Shown here: positions 35,348-47,342 of the stretch, one piece after another
Layout: each line of letters opens with the position of its first letter
Position numbering within the stretch: position 1 is the stretch's first letter
NCBI GenBank assembly: GCA_001643675.2
Contig: LSRY02000073.1
Span: 46,001 to 110,000 of the forward strand
Length of the DNA stretch: 64,000 bases
Reading direction: 5' to 3'
From: Monocercomonoides exilis
Lineage: Eukaryota; Preaxostyla; Oxymonadida; Polymastigidae
Position numbers and translations under genes: made by a program
Notes under the pieces: model-generated
Told to the model about the DNA's origin: nothing
What the model saw: the letters and a program-made list of their open reading frames with translations, nothing else
Databases searched by the model: none

Positions 35348-35731
35348 TTATCTAGGTTGAATTTGACTTTCCGGAGAATAAGGAGAATGTGACGGAGAAT
35401 AACCGGACCGAGATGCTGTTGTAACTGTAACAGAAGTCCCTTCCGGTCCACTTGACCCATGCCAACCTGAAATTTGCATTCCTCCTCTTCCGTCAGAAGA
35501 AACAACTCCTCCTTCAAAACTTCCTTCTTGACGACCGGGAATAATCTTAACGTCTTCAGTTACTTTGCCTTGATACTCTCGTCGGATAGTTTGTTTTGTC
35601 TGCCCAGACCCATCAACCTCTATTATCGTGGTTATTTTAGCACCACTCGAATCGGTGGTAGTTGATGAGGATCTTGAAACACTATGCGAAGAATGAGAAC
35701 AAGTACTGCTTGAATGCTTTCGTATTTTCAT
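35348..35731 (-). CDS. Small Ser/Thr-rich hypothetical protein
   Basis: This 127-residue ORF from a good ATG has a Ser/His/Thr-rich start, a central segment (about 30-70) with alternating hydrophobic and charged residues (ITTIIEVDGSG, REYQGKVTEDVKII), a Gly-rich stretch (GRGGMQISGWHGSSG) and a Ser/Pro/Tyr-rich end. No signal peptide, membrane segment or known domain is visible. Higher GC than the flanks and sensible composition suggest it is real, but I do not recognise the family. Extra small exons upstream cannot be excluded. Confidence 0.55.
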   Translation of the reverse strand: MKIRKHSSSTCSHSSHSVSRSSSTTTDSSGAKITTIIEVDGSGQTKQTIRREYQGKVTEDVKIIPGRQEGSFEGGVVSSDGRGGMQISGWHGSSGPEGTSVTVTTASRSGYSPSHSPYSPESQIQPR

Positions 35732-36282
35732 TGTTAAAAAATAGATAATTACAAATACATATACTTAAAAATTGTCAAACAGAATAATGTTCACAACCAG
35801 TTGGTCCAGATGCTTAACATGAAATATAATTCAAAGATATACAAATACATTAATCAGTAGCACCTATAAAAATAAGTGCAAACTTGAAATAGAATAACTC
35901 ATGTGAATTATCTGACAAGAGCTACACAAAAATAAAAAGTTGAAAGAATAATAAACAAATAAACATACATGACTATCACAAAATATAATTAGATAAAAGA
36001 TCACAGCTAACATTTGAACTTCTCACAAATATTGTAAAAAACAAGATAAACTCTTTAAAAAGAACGTTTAATAAAATAATAAGCTATGAGTGAACAATTT
36101 CTTTCCCCTATAATATTATTTCCAAATTTTTTTCAGTCTCATTAATAAATATCTGTTGCTCATTGCACTTGATCCATTGATTCATTTTCCAATACTAGTA
36201 TTTCTCTTCTTTGTTTTTTTATTTGATTTGGAGCTTACGATGAAGCTTCACTTCTGCCTCATTTTCCGCTTAAGTTTTCTCA
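35732..36282. other. Intergenic AT-rich region
   Basis: Nothing was recognised between the small Ser-rich gene and the end of the Gln-rich gene. Confidence 0.6.
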
Positions 36283-36941
36283 CTAATTTCCTTTTTTACG
36301 CAATTGCAATCTTTCCTGCGCTTCGGCGCTTAATCGCTTTATTTCGTCTCTTTTGTGCTGATTTTCTCTCAAATTAATTGTTTGCTCTTTCTCTTTCTGA
36401 AGGTGAAGATGCTCATTTTCACTCTTCAGAGCTTGAGATTCTTCTTTCTTTATTCTTTTCGGATGCTCTTGTTGCTTTGCAATTCTTTGTCTTTCTTCTG
36501 TTCGGTCTCCAGATTTCTTTCTCTCTTCAAATTCCTTTGAACAAGCAGACAAATGTGCTTGCTGATCTTTGAGGCTCAGCGCAAGCTCCTTATCTTCTTT
36601 GTGCTCATTCATCTCGGCTGTCTTCTGCCTGTGCATGTGTCCTGTGTTCAGCTGCTTCTGCTCTTCTTCTTGCGTCTTCTGTCCTTTCTTCTTCAAACTG
36701 CGCATATTCTGTTCAGCTGCCTTCATTTCCTGCAGCGCTGACTCCCTCTTCACATACACAACAGATGCCTCACAATGCCTCTCATCCGCATTCGACGTGC
36801 AAATGCTGTCTGAGCGGGCAGAGTTGTGGTGTGTGGGAGATGCGATGCTGCGCAGTGCAACGTTGCCTAAATCAGTCAAATTTCATTAAATACATGCATA
36901 ATATTTCGGTGACAATAGAAATCATAAGAAATAATTTTTGG

Positions 36942-36991
<50 letters not shown>

Positions 36992-39592
36992 ATTTATTTA
37001 TTCTCAAAATTCAAATAGAAAAGAATGGAATATCATACCTGTTTTCTTTGATTTCGATGAATTGGTCGGCGATTGTATTGTCTCCTGTGTCATTGTCGAT
37101 GAATACGACCCAAGAGACGTTTTCGCTCTCAGTCTTTTTTCGTGTTTGTCTCCAATGTCATCTTTCTCTCTTGAAATCTTATGCACCTCCTTCCTCTCAT
37201 CTGCAAAGGGGGAAAGAGAAGGCAGCTGGTACTTCTTTGAAACAGAGGCTGAACGCTTGGCCGATGAAGAGGCAGGCAGCGAGACCGACTGGCTGACTGA
37301 GAAAGGCAGCACTGGCGAGCGCATTTCAGACACGCTGCGCTGGCTGTTCTTCCGAACAGAAGGCGATGCAGGCAGCTGGACACTCTGCCGGAGCGGCGTG
37401 GCTGGCAGCCTTTTGGAGGCAAGCGTGTCTGAACGTGCTGTCGTCATCGTCGAGTAAATCGATGAGAAGACGCTGCTTTCTGCCAAATCGTCTGCTTCCC
37501 CGTTCTTTCGGGAGACTGCTCTCTTCTTCTTCTTCTTCTTTTTCCTCTGCTTTTTGTCAGACTTGTTGGAGAATTCCAACAACATTTCTCTGTCTTCGGT
37601 GTATCTTCTGTTTATTCTTTTCCATTCACACGCTGCTTCCTCCTTACGACCTTCCAGTTTGTGTGAGCCTTCATCTGCACCAAGCAAATACGGGTTGAGT
37701 CTGATTTCTGTGGATTTTCCTTCATCCGTTTCTGAGCTGTAATCTGCTTCCTCAGCCGCATTATCATCTTCAGCAGCATCGTATTCATCATCTTCATTTG
37801 AGTCTTCAGAAGAACATTCTTCTTTGTCGTCTTTTCCAACTTTCTTTTTGTAGTTTTTACTTCTTCCTCTTTTTGGAGTTCCCTTCTTTCTACTGTCTCT
37901 GCCTCTTTTGTTCTCAAATATCCTGTCGTCATCTTCCTCATTGCTCAAAAAAGACGAATGCTCAGATGAAACATTGCTTTTGCTTTGAACTTTCTTCTGT
38001 ATGTTTGAATGTGCTGTGCTGCTTGGCAGCTCTAACCAGTCGTGCAAATCAGTCTTTCCTGTTTTGTGCTTGCTTTTCACAGGTTTAATAGAAGGTTCCG
38101 TTTTTCTGCGCTGCTTTTGTGTTTCGAGATGTGTGGAATGGTGCTGCACTGCTTGTGCGTGTTGGGTAGAGGTGGATGCTGTGTCTTTGGAGTGTTTGTG
38201 AGAAGGAGAGGCGTTTGAGTGTTTCAGAGAGGTGGATGAGTGGGTGGGTGTTGTTGAGTGATGTGAATAGAGGTGTGCTGACGTGTTGGGTGAAGTTGCT
38301 GTCGAAGAGGTGTTGGCGGAGTGGGAGTCTGGTGTTGCCATCAATTCTGGTGGCAGAACTAATGGTGTGTGTTGTTGGGTAGGTGATACAGGAGATACAG
38401 GAGTATGTGGAGCGGATGGAGAGACAGGCGGAGAAGAATAAGAAACCGACGAATGTGTCGCATCGTCAGACGATTCTGTGTCGTCTGACCATTTCCTGCT
38501 CTTCTTTACAAGGCGGTGCGATCTTTGAGATGCGCTCGATCGGTCAGAAAAGAGGTGCTCCTCGTCTTCTGATGCGACTGTCTGTGCAGTCCTCGTCTCG
38601 TCGCTCGATCTTCCGTCCCTTTTGTCGATGGCCGAAGGCGAAAAGGGTGTGCCTGTTTGGAACGTGGGCGACTGAAGCCACACGCCGCTAGGAGGAGACA
38701 CAAGTGTCTCCAAGCCAATTTGCGACTGGAGTTTGTCATGATACGCCTGCAACTGTGTCATTTGCTGGTTCAAGCCCTGCATTTGCTGCGAAAGGACTAC
38801 AAGCTGGCGATTGTACTGTGCTTGCTGCTGCTGAACTGTTTGAGTCAGTTGCTGAATTTGATGTTGTGTAGACAATTGGATTTGCTGCTGCATTTGTGCT
38901 ATTTGCGCACTTGATAATTGTGAAGTTGATTGCTGATGCATTATTTTCTGTTGCATTGCTTTTTGTAATCCTGAAACCTGTTGCTGATATTGACTCGTCA
39001 ACGCCTGACTTTGAGATTGCATAAAAGATTGTTGCTGTTGGTTTTGATAAATTTGCTGCTTAAAAAGTGAAATTCTATGTTGAACCTGGCGTAATTCATT
39101 TTGAAGTTCTTGATGTTGTTGAAGGGAAAGCGGTACAGATTCTATATGAAACAAATAGGTTTTTTTTTTAAAATTATATTTTTAAAAAATATGAAAAATA
39201 AAAATATTCTTTGCTAACCTGATTGAAAAGATTCGGAATGATTAAACTCCGAAGGATGCTGTAATGTTTGATGAATATTTGATTGCTGTGATGAAACTGG
39301 AATTTCTAGTGAATTTTTTATTTTTTGAAGCATAAGCTGCTTTTGCATTGCATGTTGTTGCATCTGCTGTTGCAATATCTGCTGCTTTTGTTGTTCCTGC
39401 GTTAGATGCATCATATACTGCTGATTATCGGATATCTGTCGAGGAAGATATGAGCTGTTGCTATTATTCAATGGCTTTGAACGAAAACAAATTAAATATA
39501 AAAAAAGCAATGAAAATAATTGTAGATTATTAAAATATATAAATAGCAATGGAAACATATACATTGACACTTCCCCCAACTCCTTGTTGCAT
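36283..39592 (-). CDS. Gln-rich, coiled-coil-like hypothetical protein, four exons
   Basis: I join exons 39592-39569, 39474-39219, 39141-37039 and 36866-36283 (introns of 94, 77 and 172 bp, all GT...AG). This gives 988 residues ending at TAG. The first exon is only eight codons (MQQGVGGS). The N-terminal quarter is Gln-rich with heptad-like spacing. Ser/Thr/His-rich disorder follows, then an acidic patch (SSEDSNEDDEYDAAEDD), a basic run (KKQRKKKKKKK) and a highly charged Glu/Lys/Gln helix in the last 190 residues. No catalytic domain is visible. Composition suggests a scaffold or nuclear regulator, but I assign no function. It is divergent from the VTA1-like gene, 228 bp away. Exon phases agree throughout; the first exon is the least certain. 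Confidence 0.7.
36942..36990 (+). repeat. 49-bp poly-A tract inside an intron
   Basis: It lies in the third intron (36867-37038) of the minus-strand Gln-rich gene, so the transcript would carry a U run about 75-125 nt before the acceptor site. It makes this intron much longer than the others in the window. Confidence 0.9.
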
Positions 39593-39820
39593 GATTTAGA
39601 AATAATGTAAAAATGATAACCAGCTTTCTAAACTTTCTTTAAGCCAATAGAATCGAAACTTCGAGTCAATTGAACTTAAGTAAGGGAAAGAATTCAAAAC
39701 AGTTTAATCCATTGCAAAACTTTAATCATTTGGATAGAATAACATTATTTGACATTTGAAAGCGAACAAATTGAGTATTTATTTTATTTATGGATATTGA
39801 TCTGAGTTTTTTATTTTGAA
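39593..39820. promoter_or_regulatory. Shared intergenic region between divergent genes
   Basis: These 228 bp separate the start codons of the minus-strand Gln-rich gene and the plus-strand VTA1-like gene, so both promoters must lie here or within the genes. No specific core-promoter element could be identified. Confidence 0.5.
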
Positions 39821-41189
39821 ATGACGACATATCCAAAAGCATTAAATCCTGTGAAAGTATTTCTTGCGAGCGCAGATCAAATAGAGCCCCTTGAACCTAT
39901 TTTTGCATATTACTGTTTGCAGCTTCGTTAAAATTATGATCATTAGCATTTTGAGCTTTTTATTTGACAGTTCGAAAATATGCTGTTGATTTCATTGCCG
40001 ATCAAAAACTGATTCAAGATCCAGATGTCAAAGCGTTTCTTCCTCCTCTGTTAGAGAAAGTGAACCCTGTTTGTGAATAATTACATTTTGTCTCATATTG
40101 GTGATTTTTCATAGAAAAAGCATTCTCTTGCACTTGACAAAGTTGCAGATATATCTAGAATGCATACCTTTGCTGACAATCTATTTGCAAAAGCACAAAA
40201 AGCTGTTGATGAAAAAAGCGCTGGACTGTATCTGACTTCTTCTTTGACTTAAAAAAATATAAATATATGCACATATATTTTTTTCAAAATTCACCAATAC
40301 AGTGAACACAGTCAAATGTTTTTCAGTGCAAAGAACTATTATGAAGTTGTTTGCCATTTTGAGGGAAACAACGAAAAGGTTTGATTCCGTCAATATTTCC
40401 ATTTTTAATCTCTTTTAATTAAATCAGGTTCAAAGTATGATGAAGCATGCAGCAATGATGGTTGGATATTTTGTTTAGTTTTATAAAATATTCTCTGAAT
40501 CTTTGTTGACAATTCAATTTTAATTTAATTTTATTTTTTTTAAATGTGATGTTTTATTATCATAGGCCGTTCAGCTGCGAAAACAATATGGTGGAGGATC
40601 ACCCGCAACTCCTTCAACACAAAGTGGAGGAGCCGTTGCATCGCTTGGATCTGACCCGCATCCAAGTCCATCATCGATATCTCCGCCTGGTGCAAATCCT
40701 TCTTCTGGATATCCTTCCATTCCCTCTTTTCCACCTTCGATGTCACTTCCTCCGCAAGCTCAACCAGCAACACATCCCGCTCCACAATCCATTTCTTCTT
40801 ATCCAAACTCATTTCCAGCACCTTCTTCTCTTCCGCCACCTTCTGTTGCACCAGACAATTCGAAGTCAGTGCTTTCTTTCCTCCCTCCGCCAGTATCATC
40901 TCAGCCCTCTGCTTCACTGCCTGCTCCTTCAGCCAGCTTGCCATATCAAAATACACAGCAGCCTTCTGCAGCCACACCTTCCCAACCTCCTCAGCCTGTT
41001 CATTCATCGCCTCCTTCCTTCCCCTCGTCTGCAATATCTTCAGGTTTCGGCTCTCCTTCTTTTCTTCAGACAGCTGAAAAGAAACAGGCTCTTGTCAAAA
41101 CATTGCGATATGCCATTTCGTCGCTGGAATACGACGATTGGGCTGCAGCAAAGAAGTTCGTGGAGGAAGCTTTGAGGGACATGCAATGA
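39821..41189 (+). CDS. VTA1/LIP5-like ESCRT regulator of VPS4, six exons
   Basis: Exons 39821-39926, 39971-40068, 40115-40227, 40327-40378, 40428-40460 and 40566-41189 join in phase to give 341 residues. The N-terminal part has DQIEPLEPIFAYYC and later AKNYYEVVCHFEGN, which fit the Vta1 N-terminal helical (MIT-like) domain that binds ESCRT-III. A Pro/Ser/Gln-rich linker (about residues 150-295) follows. The last 45 residues (ALVKTLRYAISSLEYDDWAA...EEALRDM) match the Vta1 C-terminal dimerisation domain, which activates the AAA-ATPase VPS4 during multivesicular-body formation. Length suits the family. Introns are 44-105 bp. The family call rests on motifs at both ends and the order of parts. 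Confidence 0.87.
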
Positions 41190-42361
41190 TTGGATGCAGA
41201 TGGTTATATGTATTTTCATGTGTGGGCGAATGAGTGAGTGTTAAGCTATTTGTTTTGAGAAAGTGCATTAATAATCATTTCTGATGAGTATATTTGCTTG
41301 AAATACTTCTTTGAGAACTTTTTTTTCTTTAGACGCTTATAAATTTTCTTTGCTTAGTTGTTTTATTGTACGTTGTTGAAAGTTACATTTGTTAGGGGAA
41401 ATGTGACATAATATTTTAATAACGGTTATCTTTTAATCATCTTTTCCTTTCTGATATGTTTTTCTCGTTTTGTGCATTTTTTTTGATAGATTTTAAATCT
41501 GCAAGCATTCTTTTCTGTTTTGTTACAAATATTTCCATTAGATATACTTTGTTTTATTTCCACATTAAGCAATTGACTCTTTTTTCTGTGAAACAGATTT
41601 TTTTTAAAGAATAAAAATCATTAATAAGAATTATTTACACTCGTTCTTCACATTTTTTTATGTTTCAATAGTGTTTTGATGTACATCCAAAAAGTTGATA
41701 TTTTGTCGCTTGTAAACAGACAATCAACAAATGTGTAACCGAATTAAAAGGATGTGAATGAGTTTAATTGGATTTGTTCCAAAGAAGTTTTTTGATTCGA
41801 TTTAAGACGCGAGTTAAAAAACATCTTCTTTTTTAATTTGAAATGAAAACGCTATTTTGGAATAAACATATAAAAATTGGACAGAAAGGAAGGAAAATGA
41901 AATGGAATGAAAAAGGTGATGCAAAAAAATGGTGAGTGCAGTTGAATGGCATCTGCTTTTTATAAGTTTTTCGTAATTTGAGAATAGTGCAACAATTGGA
42001 AGATTATGAGAATAATTAAAATTAAAGCAAAAAGCAACAGAAAAAAGATATAAATGACATAAGCAACCCACAAGCGAAGTACACTTTATGTCAGCATTTA
42101 CACATGATATATTTGTAATATGAAACCAATCTCGCACAACAAAACAAATAAACAAGCGGAACATTGAATGACAAACAAAGGCAATTATCTTCTATTTACT
42201 TTAAGTATCTTTTGAATGATTTTAAAATATTTTTTTTGTATATTTCAATTTATGGAAAGATAGATGAAATATCATCTAACATATTTTCTGAGTCTTCAAA
42301 TAGAACTTTTAATTATCTTGTGCACATCAACAATATCTGCAACGCTGAAGAGCATGTCCAT
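41190..42361. other. Intergenic region between convergent genes
   Basis: It holds the 3' flanks of the VTA1-like gene (plus) and the CK2-beta gene (minus). No gene or structured RNA was recognised. Confidence 0.6.
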
Positions 42362-44813
42362 CTAAGAAAAGTTCAACGTGGGCTGCGAGACGGCCAAGGC
42401 ATTGGAAGAAGACGAAGGCACATTCAAAGCAGATGATGTTGTTCCATTTGCAGCAGATGCATTTGATATTTGCATATTTCCCATCTCTCTTCTGACCTGC
42501 TCGTCTTGTTCTGTTTGTTCTTGTGCCATCTGATTTATTTGAGTCATTTGAGTCATCTGATCTGCCACACTCATCGATGTGCCTGTATTCAATGCTGCAT
42601 TAGAGGCGAAAGAAGCAGCAGCAGCAGTAGTAGCAGCAGAAGAAGGAGCATTTGAAGCAAACGAAGAAGCCAAAGGCAGCGAAGGTGTGACAGACGAGAT
42701 GAGCTGAGCAGATGTGGTGATTGTGTCTAGTGGAATGTTCACCATCTGCGCCCTTTCCAGAAACAGCTTCGTCTGCCGCTCGAGTTCAGCTGCGTTCTCT
42801 CTTTCCTGCTGCCTCAGCGCCTCTTCCTCTCTCTTCTGCGTCTCGAAGTACGAAAGAAGACGATACCTGCCGAACTCATCGACAGCTGCTACTGCAGACG
42901 GGTTGGGCGGAAAGGCGAAGGATGGCTGGGATGAGGAAGCGGATGGAGAAGGAAGAGATACATTGGCAGAAATGGCATTTGGAATAGACGATGAAGATGA
43001 AGAAGTGGAAGCATTAAATGCTACAGACGGATTCACAGCAAAAGAACCTGAAGATGGAGATGGCATTGAAGAAGAAGAAGATGATGATGAAGGCGATGAA
43101 GATGAAGTGATCACAGCTGGCGGAGGGAGACAAGGGAAGAATGTGTCAGAATAAGGTGCAGACGACAGGATGTTGAAGAGGATTGTGGAAGAAGGCAGCG
43201 GAACAGCTGCGAGCGACGGCGAAGGCGACGAGCTGTGCGAAAGCGAGTGATGAAGCGACGCCGATTTGATGATAAAATCTGAGTCGTTTTCGCCTTCTGC
43301 GTCTTCGTTTTCCTCTTCCTCTTCAGCTTCGTGGCCGGATCTCCCCAAATTGTCACTCAACTCCCTTTGCAACTTTTCTCTTTCTCCTTTTTCTGCTTTT
43401 TCTGCTTCGCCGCCTTCCTTTTCGTTTGCTCTGCTTTGCTCTTTCGCATCTCCGCTCTTTTTGTCTTTCCTCCCATCTGCCTCTCCTTCTTCCTCTCCTT
43501 CCTCCTTCTCCTCTCCTTCGCCCTCGCCCTCGCCCTCTCCTTCACCTTCCTCCTCCTCCTCCTCTTCTTCCTCCTCGTTCTCTGTTCCCTCGTTCTCTCC
43601 TCCATCTTCCACTGCTCCTCCTCCATCTCCATCATCATCCCCTTCTCCCTCTAACTCTCCGTTCTCGTCATCGTCCCACGCAGTGCCTCTGTCCCGCATC
43701 TTCCGCCTCCGCATGAATAAACGCCTTTCTCTTCGCTCTCTCCTCTCCTCTTTTCTTCTTTCGCGTTCGCTGATCTCCAGCCTCTTCTTCTTCTTCTTCT
43801 TTGTTTTTTCTGACAGTTCTGCACCTTCTCCACCTTGAGCGTTAAGTTCAACTTTCTCATCTTTCGACTTTTCTTTTTCTCGAAATTTCTCCTTCTTCTT
43901 CCTTTCCATCCTCCTCTTCACCATCTTTTTCTGAATTCTCTTAACAACCCTTTCTCTTTCCCACTCTCTTTCTCGCTCGTCTTCTTCGGCCTCTTCCTCT
44001 CTTTTCTTCAATACATCGTTTAATGCATGATGCGTCCCAGTAAAAAGTTTAAATCCAAATAACATGTGATTTGGAATATACCCTTCTCTTTCTGGAACAA
44101 GATGTCCGTAATGCAACAAAAACATGTGAACAAAGGATGGCCCGAAAGCTGCTCCATCGATAGAATGATGTTTAAGATAAGGCGGAATGTATATGTCTTC
44201 GCAACGAGGGCAGTATAGCATTACGAATTCTTTACGAGGTTCATGACTATTTCCAAATGGAAGGACAGGTTGCTCTTCACAACCAGTCCTCGGGCAAACT
44301 CCAAAGTCTCTATCCAAAAATTTAGTTTTCTGTTATTTGTGGGTTTTGTAAAATGAATTAAAACAAATGTAAAAAATCCAAATAAATGAAATTATTAAAA
44401 CCATTGCTTTTAAGCCTTGAGGAGATGTGATATAACGAGCATGCACTAACGCAAATAATTCGCTTGTTGATGGAGATAAATCATTTTCACTATCCAAGCT
44501 GTCTGTAAACAATTATGTTAAAATGCATTCGTTTGTAATAAATAATCAAAATATTGATATCAAAAAATGGTCATTCGTCCAAACCATCAGAATCTGTTAA
44601 ATCAAGTATTTCTTTAAGTGCTCGGGAAAAATCTGCGACTTTTGATTGTAGTCCATACAAATTAAACTCGTCTTCAATAAACTCTCGTTCTATTTCACAA
44701 AAAAATTCATGCCCCTTCAAAGAGCAATACCACTCGATCCAAGATTCATCACTAGTTTCTTCTTCGGTTTGCGTTTCGGTGTATGACTCTGTTTCTTCCT
44801 CGTAAGGTATCAT
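42362..44813 (-). CDS. Casein kinase II regulatory subunit beta with a very long acidic/Ser-rich tail
   Basis: Exons 44813-44585, 44502-44402 and 44329-42362 join in phase to 765 residues. The ATG at 44813 follows an in-frame TGA. The first 210 residues are a canonical CK2-beta core: SWIEWYCSLKGHEFFCEIE, EFIEDEFNLYGL, the zinc-ribbon pairs CPRTGC and YCPRCEDIY, and HHSIDGAAFGPSFVHM...LFGFKLF. This protein dimerises through its zinc site and docks the catalytic alpha subunits. The usual family length is about 215-280, so the remaining 550 residues are an addition. They contain a basic/charged helix, then long Glu/Gly runs, then Ser/Pro/Ala-rich disorder. No stop or frameshift is seen and the tail is in the same exon as the zinc site. 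It lies 182 bp downstream of the end of the GluRS gene on the same strand. Confidence 0.9.
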
Positions 44814-44995
44814 TCCACAAGAAAAGATCAATCATGTACCATACTCTCTCTTACATATTTTCATTTTTGCGTTGTGAATAAATAAAGAAAATAAAAACAA
44901 ATCTCTTTCATTGAAAAACGACTAATTTTTTTATTTGTTGTAAACTGCATATAAAGATCAAAAAAGACAAAACTCTAAACATTAATAAACATCAA

Positions 44996-47032
44996 TTATG
45001 CAGGAAGGCGACCAGCTATCTTCATAAGCATTACGCGTCCCTCTGGTATGTAATGGTACACTGAAGTAGCAGGTGCTGTTAGTGGTGAATATTTATCGTC
45101 TTGTGAAGGAACTGAAGAGGAAGAGGGAGATGATGCTGAATTATCTGATGATTTTGCTGAGTCATCGAATGGAACATCCAAATAGAAATAGCCTTTTCTC
45201 TCAAACTGAACAATATCTCCGACAACACCATTTTTAGCTGCAGGCTCCATAAATGCATCGCACTCAAACATGGAATTCCTGTTGACGAAATCTTCAAACT
45301 TTTCATTGTCCTTCAACTTGGCTTTGGTCAAAAGATGGTCGAAGCAACGCATTTTAACCACAATAAGAGATTCTGGGTGTGCGTACGACAGCCAAGTCAC
45401 CTTCAATTTAGTCTTTTTGAAGTCTCCCTCAAGATGCATGTGTGCAGTTATTGAAACCACAGCAGGCACCAAATTTTCCTCTTTCTTCTCTTCTTTCTTC
45501 TCCTCCTTCTTCTCCTCCACTTTTGCTGGTTGTGCAGAAGCTGGTTCAGTCGATGGCTGCTGAGTGTCTTCTGCTTCTCCAGCTGCTCCTTCCGCAGGCT
45601 TTCCAGCAGGCTTTGCCTTCTTCCTTTCTTTCCTCGAAAGCTTCGGCGCAGCATCTACCACTGCCTGTGCTTGTGGAGATGGATGAGCACCTTTCGCAAA
45701 TTGAGCAGCAGAAGGAATCATCTTTGTCTCATCTCTTTTCACGCTGTCAATGATGATATTTCCCCATCCCATGAGTGTTATTTCATCTCCCTCTTTCATC
45801 AGCTCTGCGTCGCATTGCTCAATAATGATTGTGTTAGAAAACTCAAACAGTTTATCGCCCACTGCAGGATTTTTGCGATGTCTTGGCACAACTGAAACAT
45901 ATGGGTCTTTGGGTCCATCAGTAAGTGTCACTACCACAAAATTGTCTCGTTCAATAGCTGTGTAGCGAGGCGCTATTGGATCAATAACCTGCTTGTTCTT
46001 CTTCCAGATTTTATCCCATTCCTGATATGTAATGTTCTTTGACGGTCCTTGCTCCAGAACAAATGCGCGCAATGCAGGAACTGTCATTCCTCGCCTCATC
46101 ATACCCTGAACTGTTGGGAATCGGGGATCATTCCAGCCTGATGCAATACCAGAGTCTACAAACCATTGAAGCTTTCTCTTAGACATTTCAGTGTTAACAA
46201 AATTCAGCCTTGCAAAATCGTATATTGGTACTTGACGTAATCCAAGTGCATCCTGAACCCAATGAAATTGTTCATTTCTGTCTCGATATTCAATTGTTCT
46301 TAATGAAACAGTAACTCCTTCGATAGAATCTACAATTGGACATGCAAAGTCATAAGACGGATAAACCTTATATTTATCTCCTGTGCGAGCATGAGGTTTG
46401 TTTACAGTCCTAAATAAAACTGGATCGCGAAGTGCAGTGTTTGTTGAGTTCATGTCAATCTTTGCTCTCATGACATATTTCATTCCTTTTTCACTTCCTT
46501 TCTTCATTTCTTCCCACATTTCCATATTCTTTTCAATTGAATTTGCTCTGCAAGGAGACTCAATTCCCTTCATTCTGTTGTCTCTCATAATTTCAACAGG
46601 AAGATCATCAATATACGCCTTATCCATTTCTAGCATCTTTGTCCCAAGATTAAAAATAAGATCAAAATAATCGCTTGTATATGAAAGTCTATCTGGTTTT
46701 ATTCCAACAGATTTTAAATCATCAATAATAGCTTTTTCAAATTCATCTCTTTCTTTTGCAGGATTTGTATCATCAAATCGAAGAAGCAATTGTCCTTTGT
46801 AATATTTTGCGTAATACTCATTAAGCATTGCAGCTTTAATGTGCCCTACATGCAAAAATCCAGATGCTTCTGGAGGAAATCGAGTAACAACTTTTCCTTC
46901 TTCTGCACCTGGAAGATCAATATCAAAGGCTGCGCTCGCTGTCACAAGGGGAGCATCCATAATCAGTTTATTATTGCAAGGATTTGGCATTGTCAACCTT
47001 TTCGCTGCATCCGTAACTTCGGGCAACTCCAT
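44996..47032 (-). CDS. Cytosolic glutamyl-tRNA synthetase
   Basis: This single-exon ORF of 678 residues charges tRNA-Glu with glutamate. The Rossmann-fold catalytic domain opens with RFPPEASGFLHVGH (HIGH-type signature, residues 61-64), followed by LLRFDDTNPAKERDEFEKAI, RAKIDMNS, YPSYDFACPIVDSIEGV and the KMSKS-equivalent EMSKRK (282-287). The RFPPEASG...DDTNP wording is that of archaeal/eukaryotic GluRS and not of GlnRS. The C-terminal half is the beta-barrel anticodon-binding domain, interrupted by a Lys/Glu-rich, low-complexity insertion (about 465-530, EEKKEEKKEEKKEE). The GST-like N-terminal domain of many eukaryotic GluRSs is absent, and there is no organellar targeting signal, which fits an organism lacking mitochondrial translation. 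Confidence 0.95.
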   Translation of the reverse strand: MELPEVTDAAKRLTMPNPCNNKLIMDAPLVTASAAFDIDLPGAEEGKVVTRFPPEASGFLHVGHIKAAMLNEYYAKYYKGQLLLRFDDTNPAKERDEFEKAIIDDLKSVGIKPDRLSYTSDYFDLIFNLGTKMLEMDKAYIDDLPVEIMRDNRMKGIESPCRANSIEKNMEMWEEMKKGSEKGMKYVMRAKIDMNSTNTALRDPVLFRTVNKPHARTGDKYKVYPSYDFACPIVDSIEGVTVSLRTIEYRDRNEQFHWVQDALGLRQVPIYDFARLNFVNTEMSKRKLQWFVDSGIASGWNDPRFPTVQGMMRRGMTVPALRAFVLEQGPSKNITYQEWDKIWKKNKQVIDPIAPRYTAIERDNFVVVTLTDGPKDPYVSVVPRHRKNPAVGDKLFEFSNTIIIEQCDAELMKEGDEITLMGWGNIIIDSVKRDETKMIPSAAQFAKGAHPSPQAQAVVDAAPKLSRKERKKAKPAGKPAEGAAGEAEDTQQPSTEPASAQPAKVEEKKEEKKEEKKEENLVPAVVSITAHMHLEGDFKKTKLKVTWLSYAHPESLIVVKMRCFDHLLTKAKLKDNEKFEDFVNRNSMFECDAFMEPAAKNGVVGDIVQFERKGYFYLDVPFDDSAKSSDNSASSPSSSSVPSQDDKYSPLTAPATSVYHYIPEGRVMLMKIAGRLPA

Positions 47033-47342
47033 TTTTCAAATATTATTCACATTGAACCATGGAATAATTGGATCAAAAATGGATGACTTATTTTACAGAA
47101 ATGGAAAGATCACAATCATCCATATCTAATTCAATTTCAACTCTTTAAAAGAGGATTGCACTTCAAGATAATATATGATAATAACAAAACAAATTTTTAA
47201 AACAAATACAAAAATTTTTTAAATGAGAGAATTATTGGATAATTATCTTTCTACTTAAATTTTTTCGAAAATGACATGTAACAAATAAAAAACATCAAAA
47301 AAAACCCTTCCTTGGAAATGATTTCAACCTGTATTATTTCTT
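47033..47342. other. Short intergenic region between RPN8 and GluRS genes
   Basis: These 310 bp of AT-rich DNA contain the GluRS promoter and the RPN8 3' end. No motif was identified. Confidence 0.6.

Noticed and set aside
43266-43838. Long Ser-rich plus-strand ORF
   Set aside because: It is the complement of the Glu-rich tail of the CK2-beta gene. The minus strand continues a conserved protein, so the plus strand ORF is a shadow.
44996-47032. Glutaminyl-tRNA synthetase
   Set aside because: The signature wording around HVGH and DDTNP follows GluRS of the archaeal/eukaryotic type.
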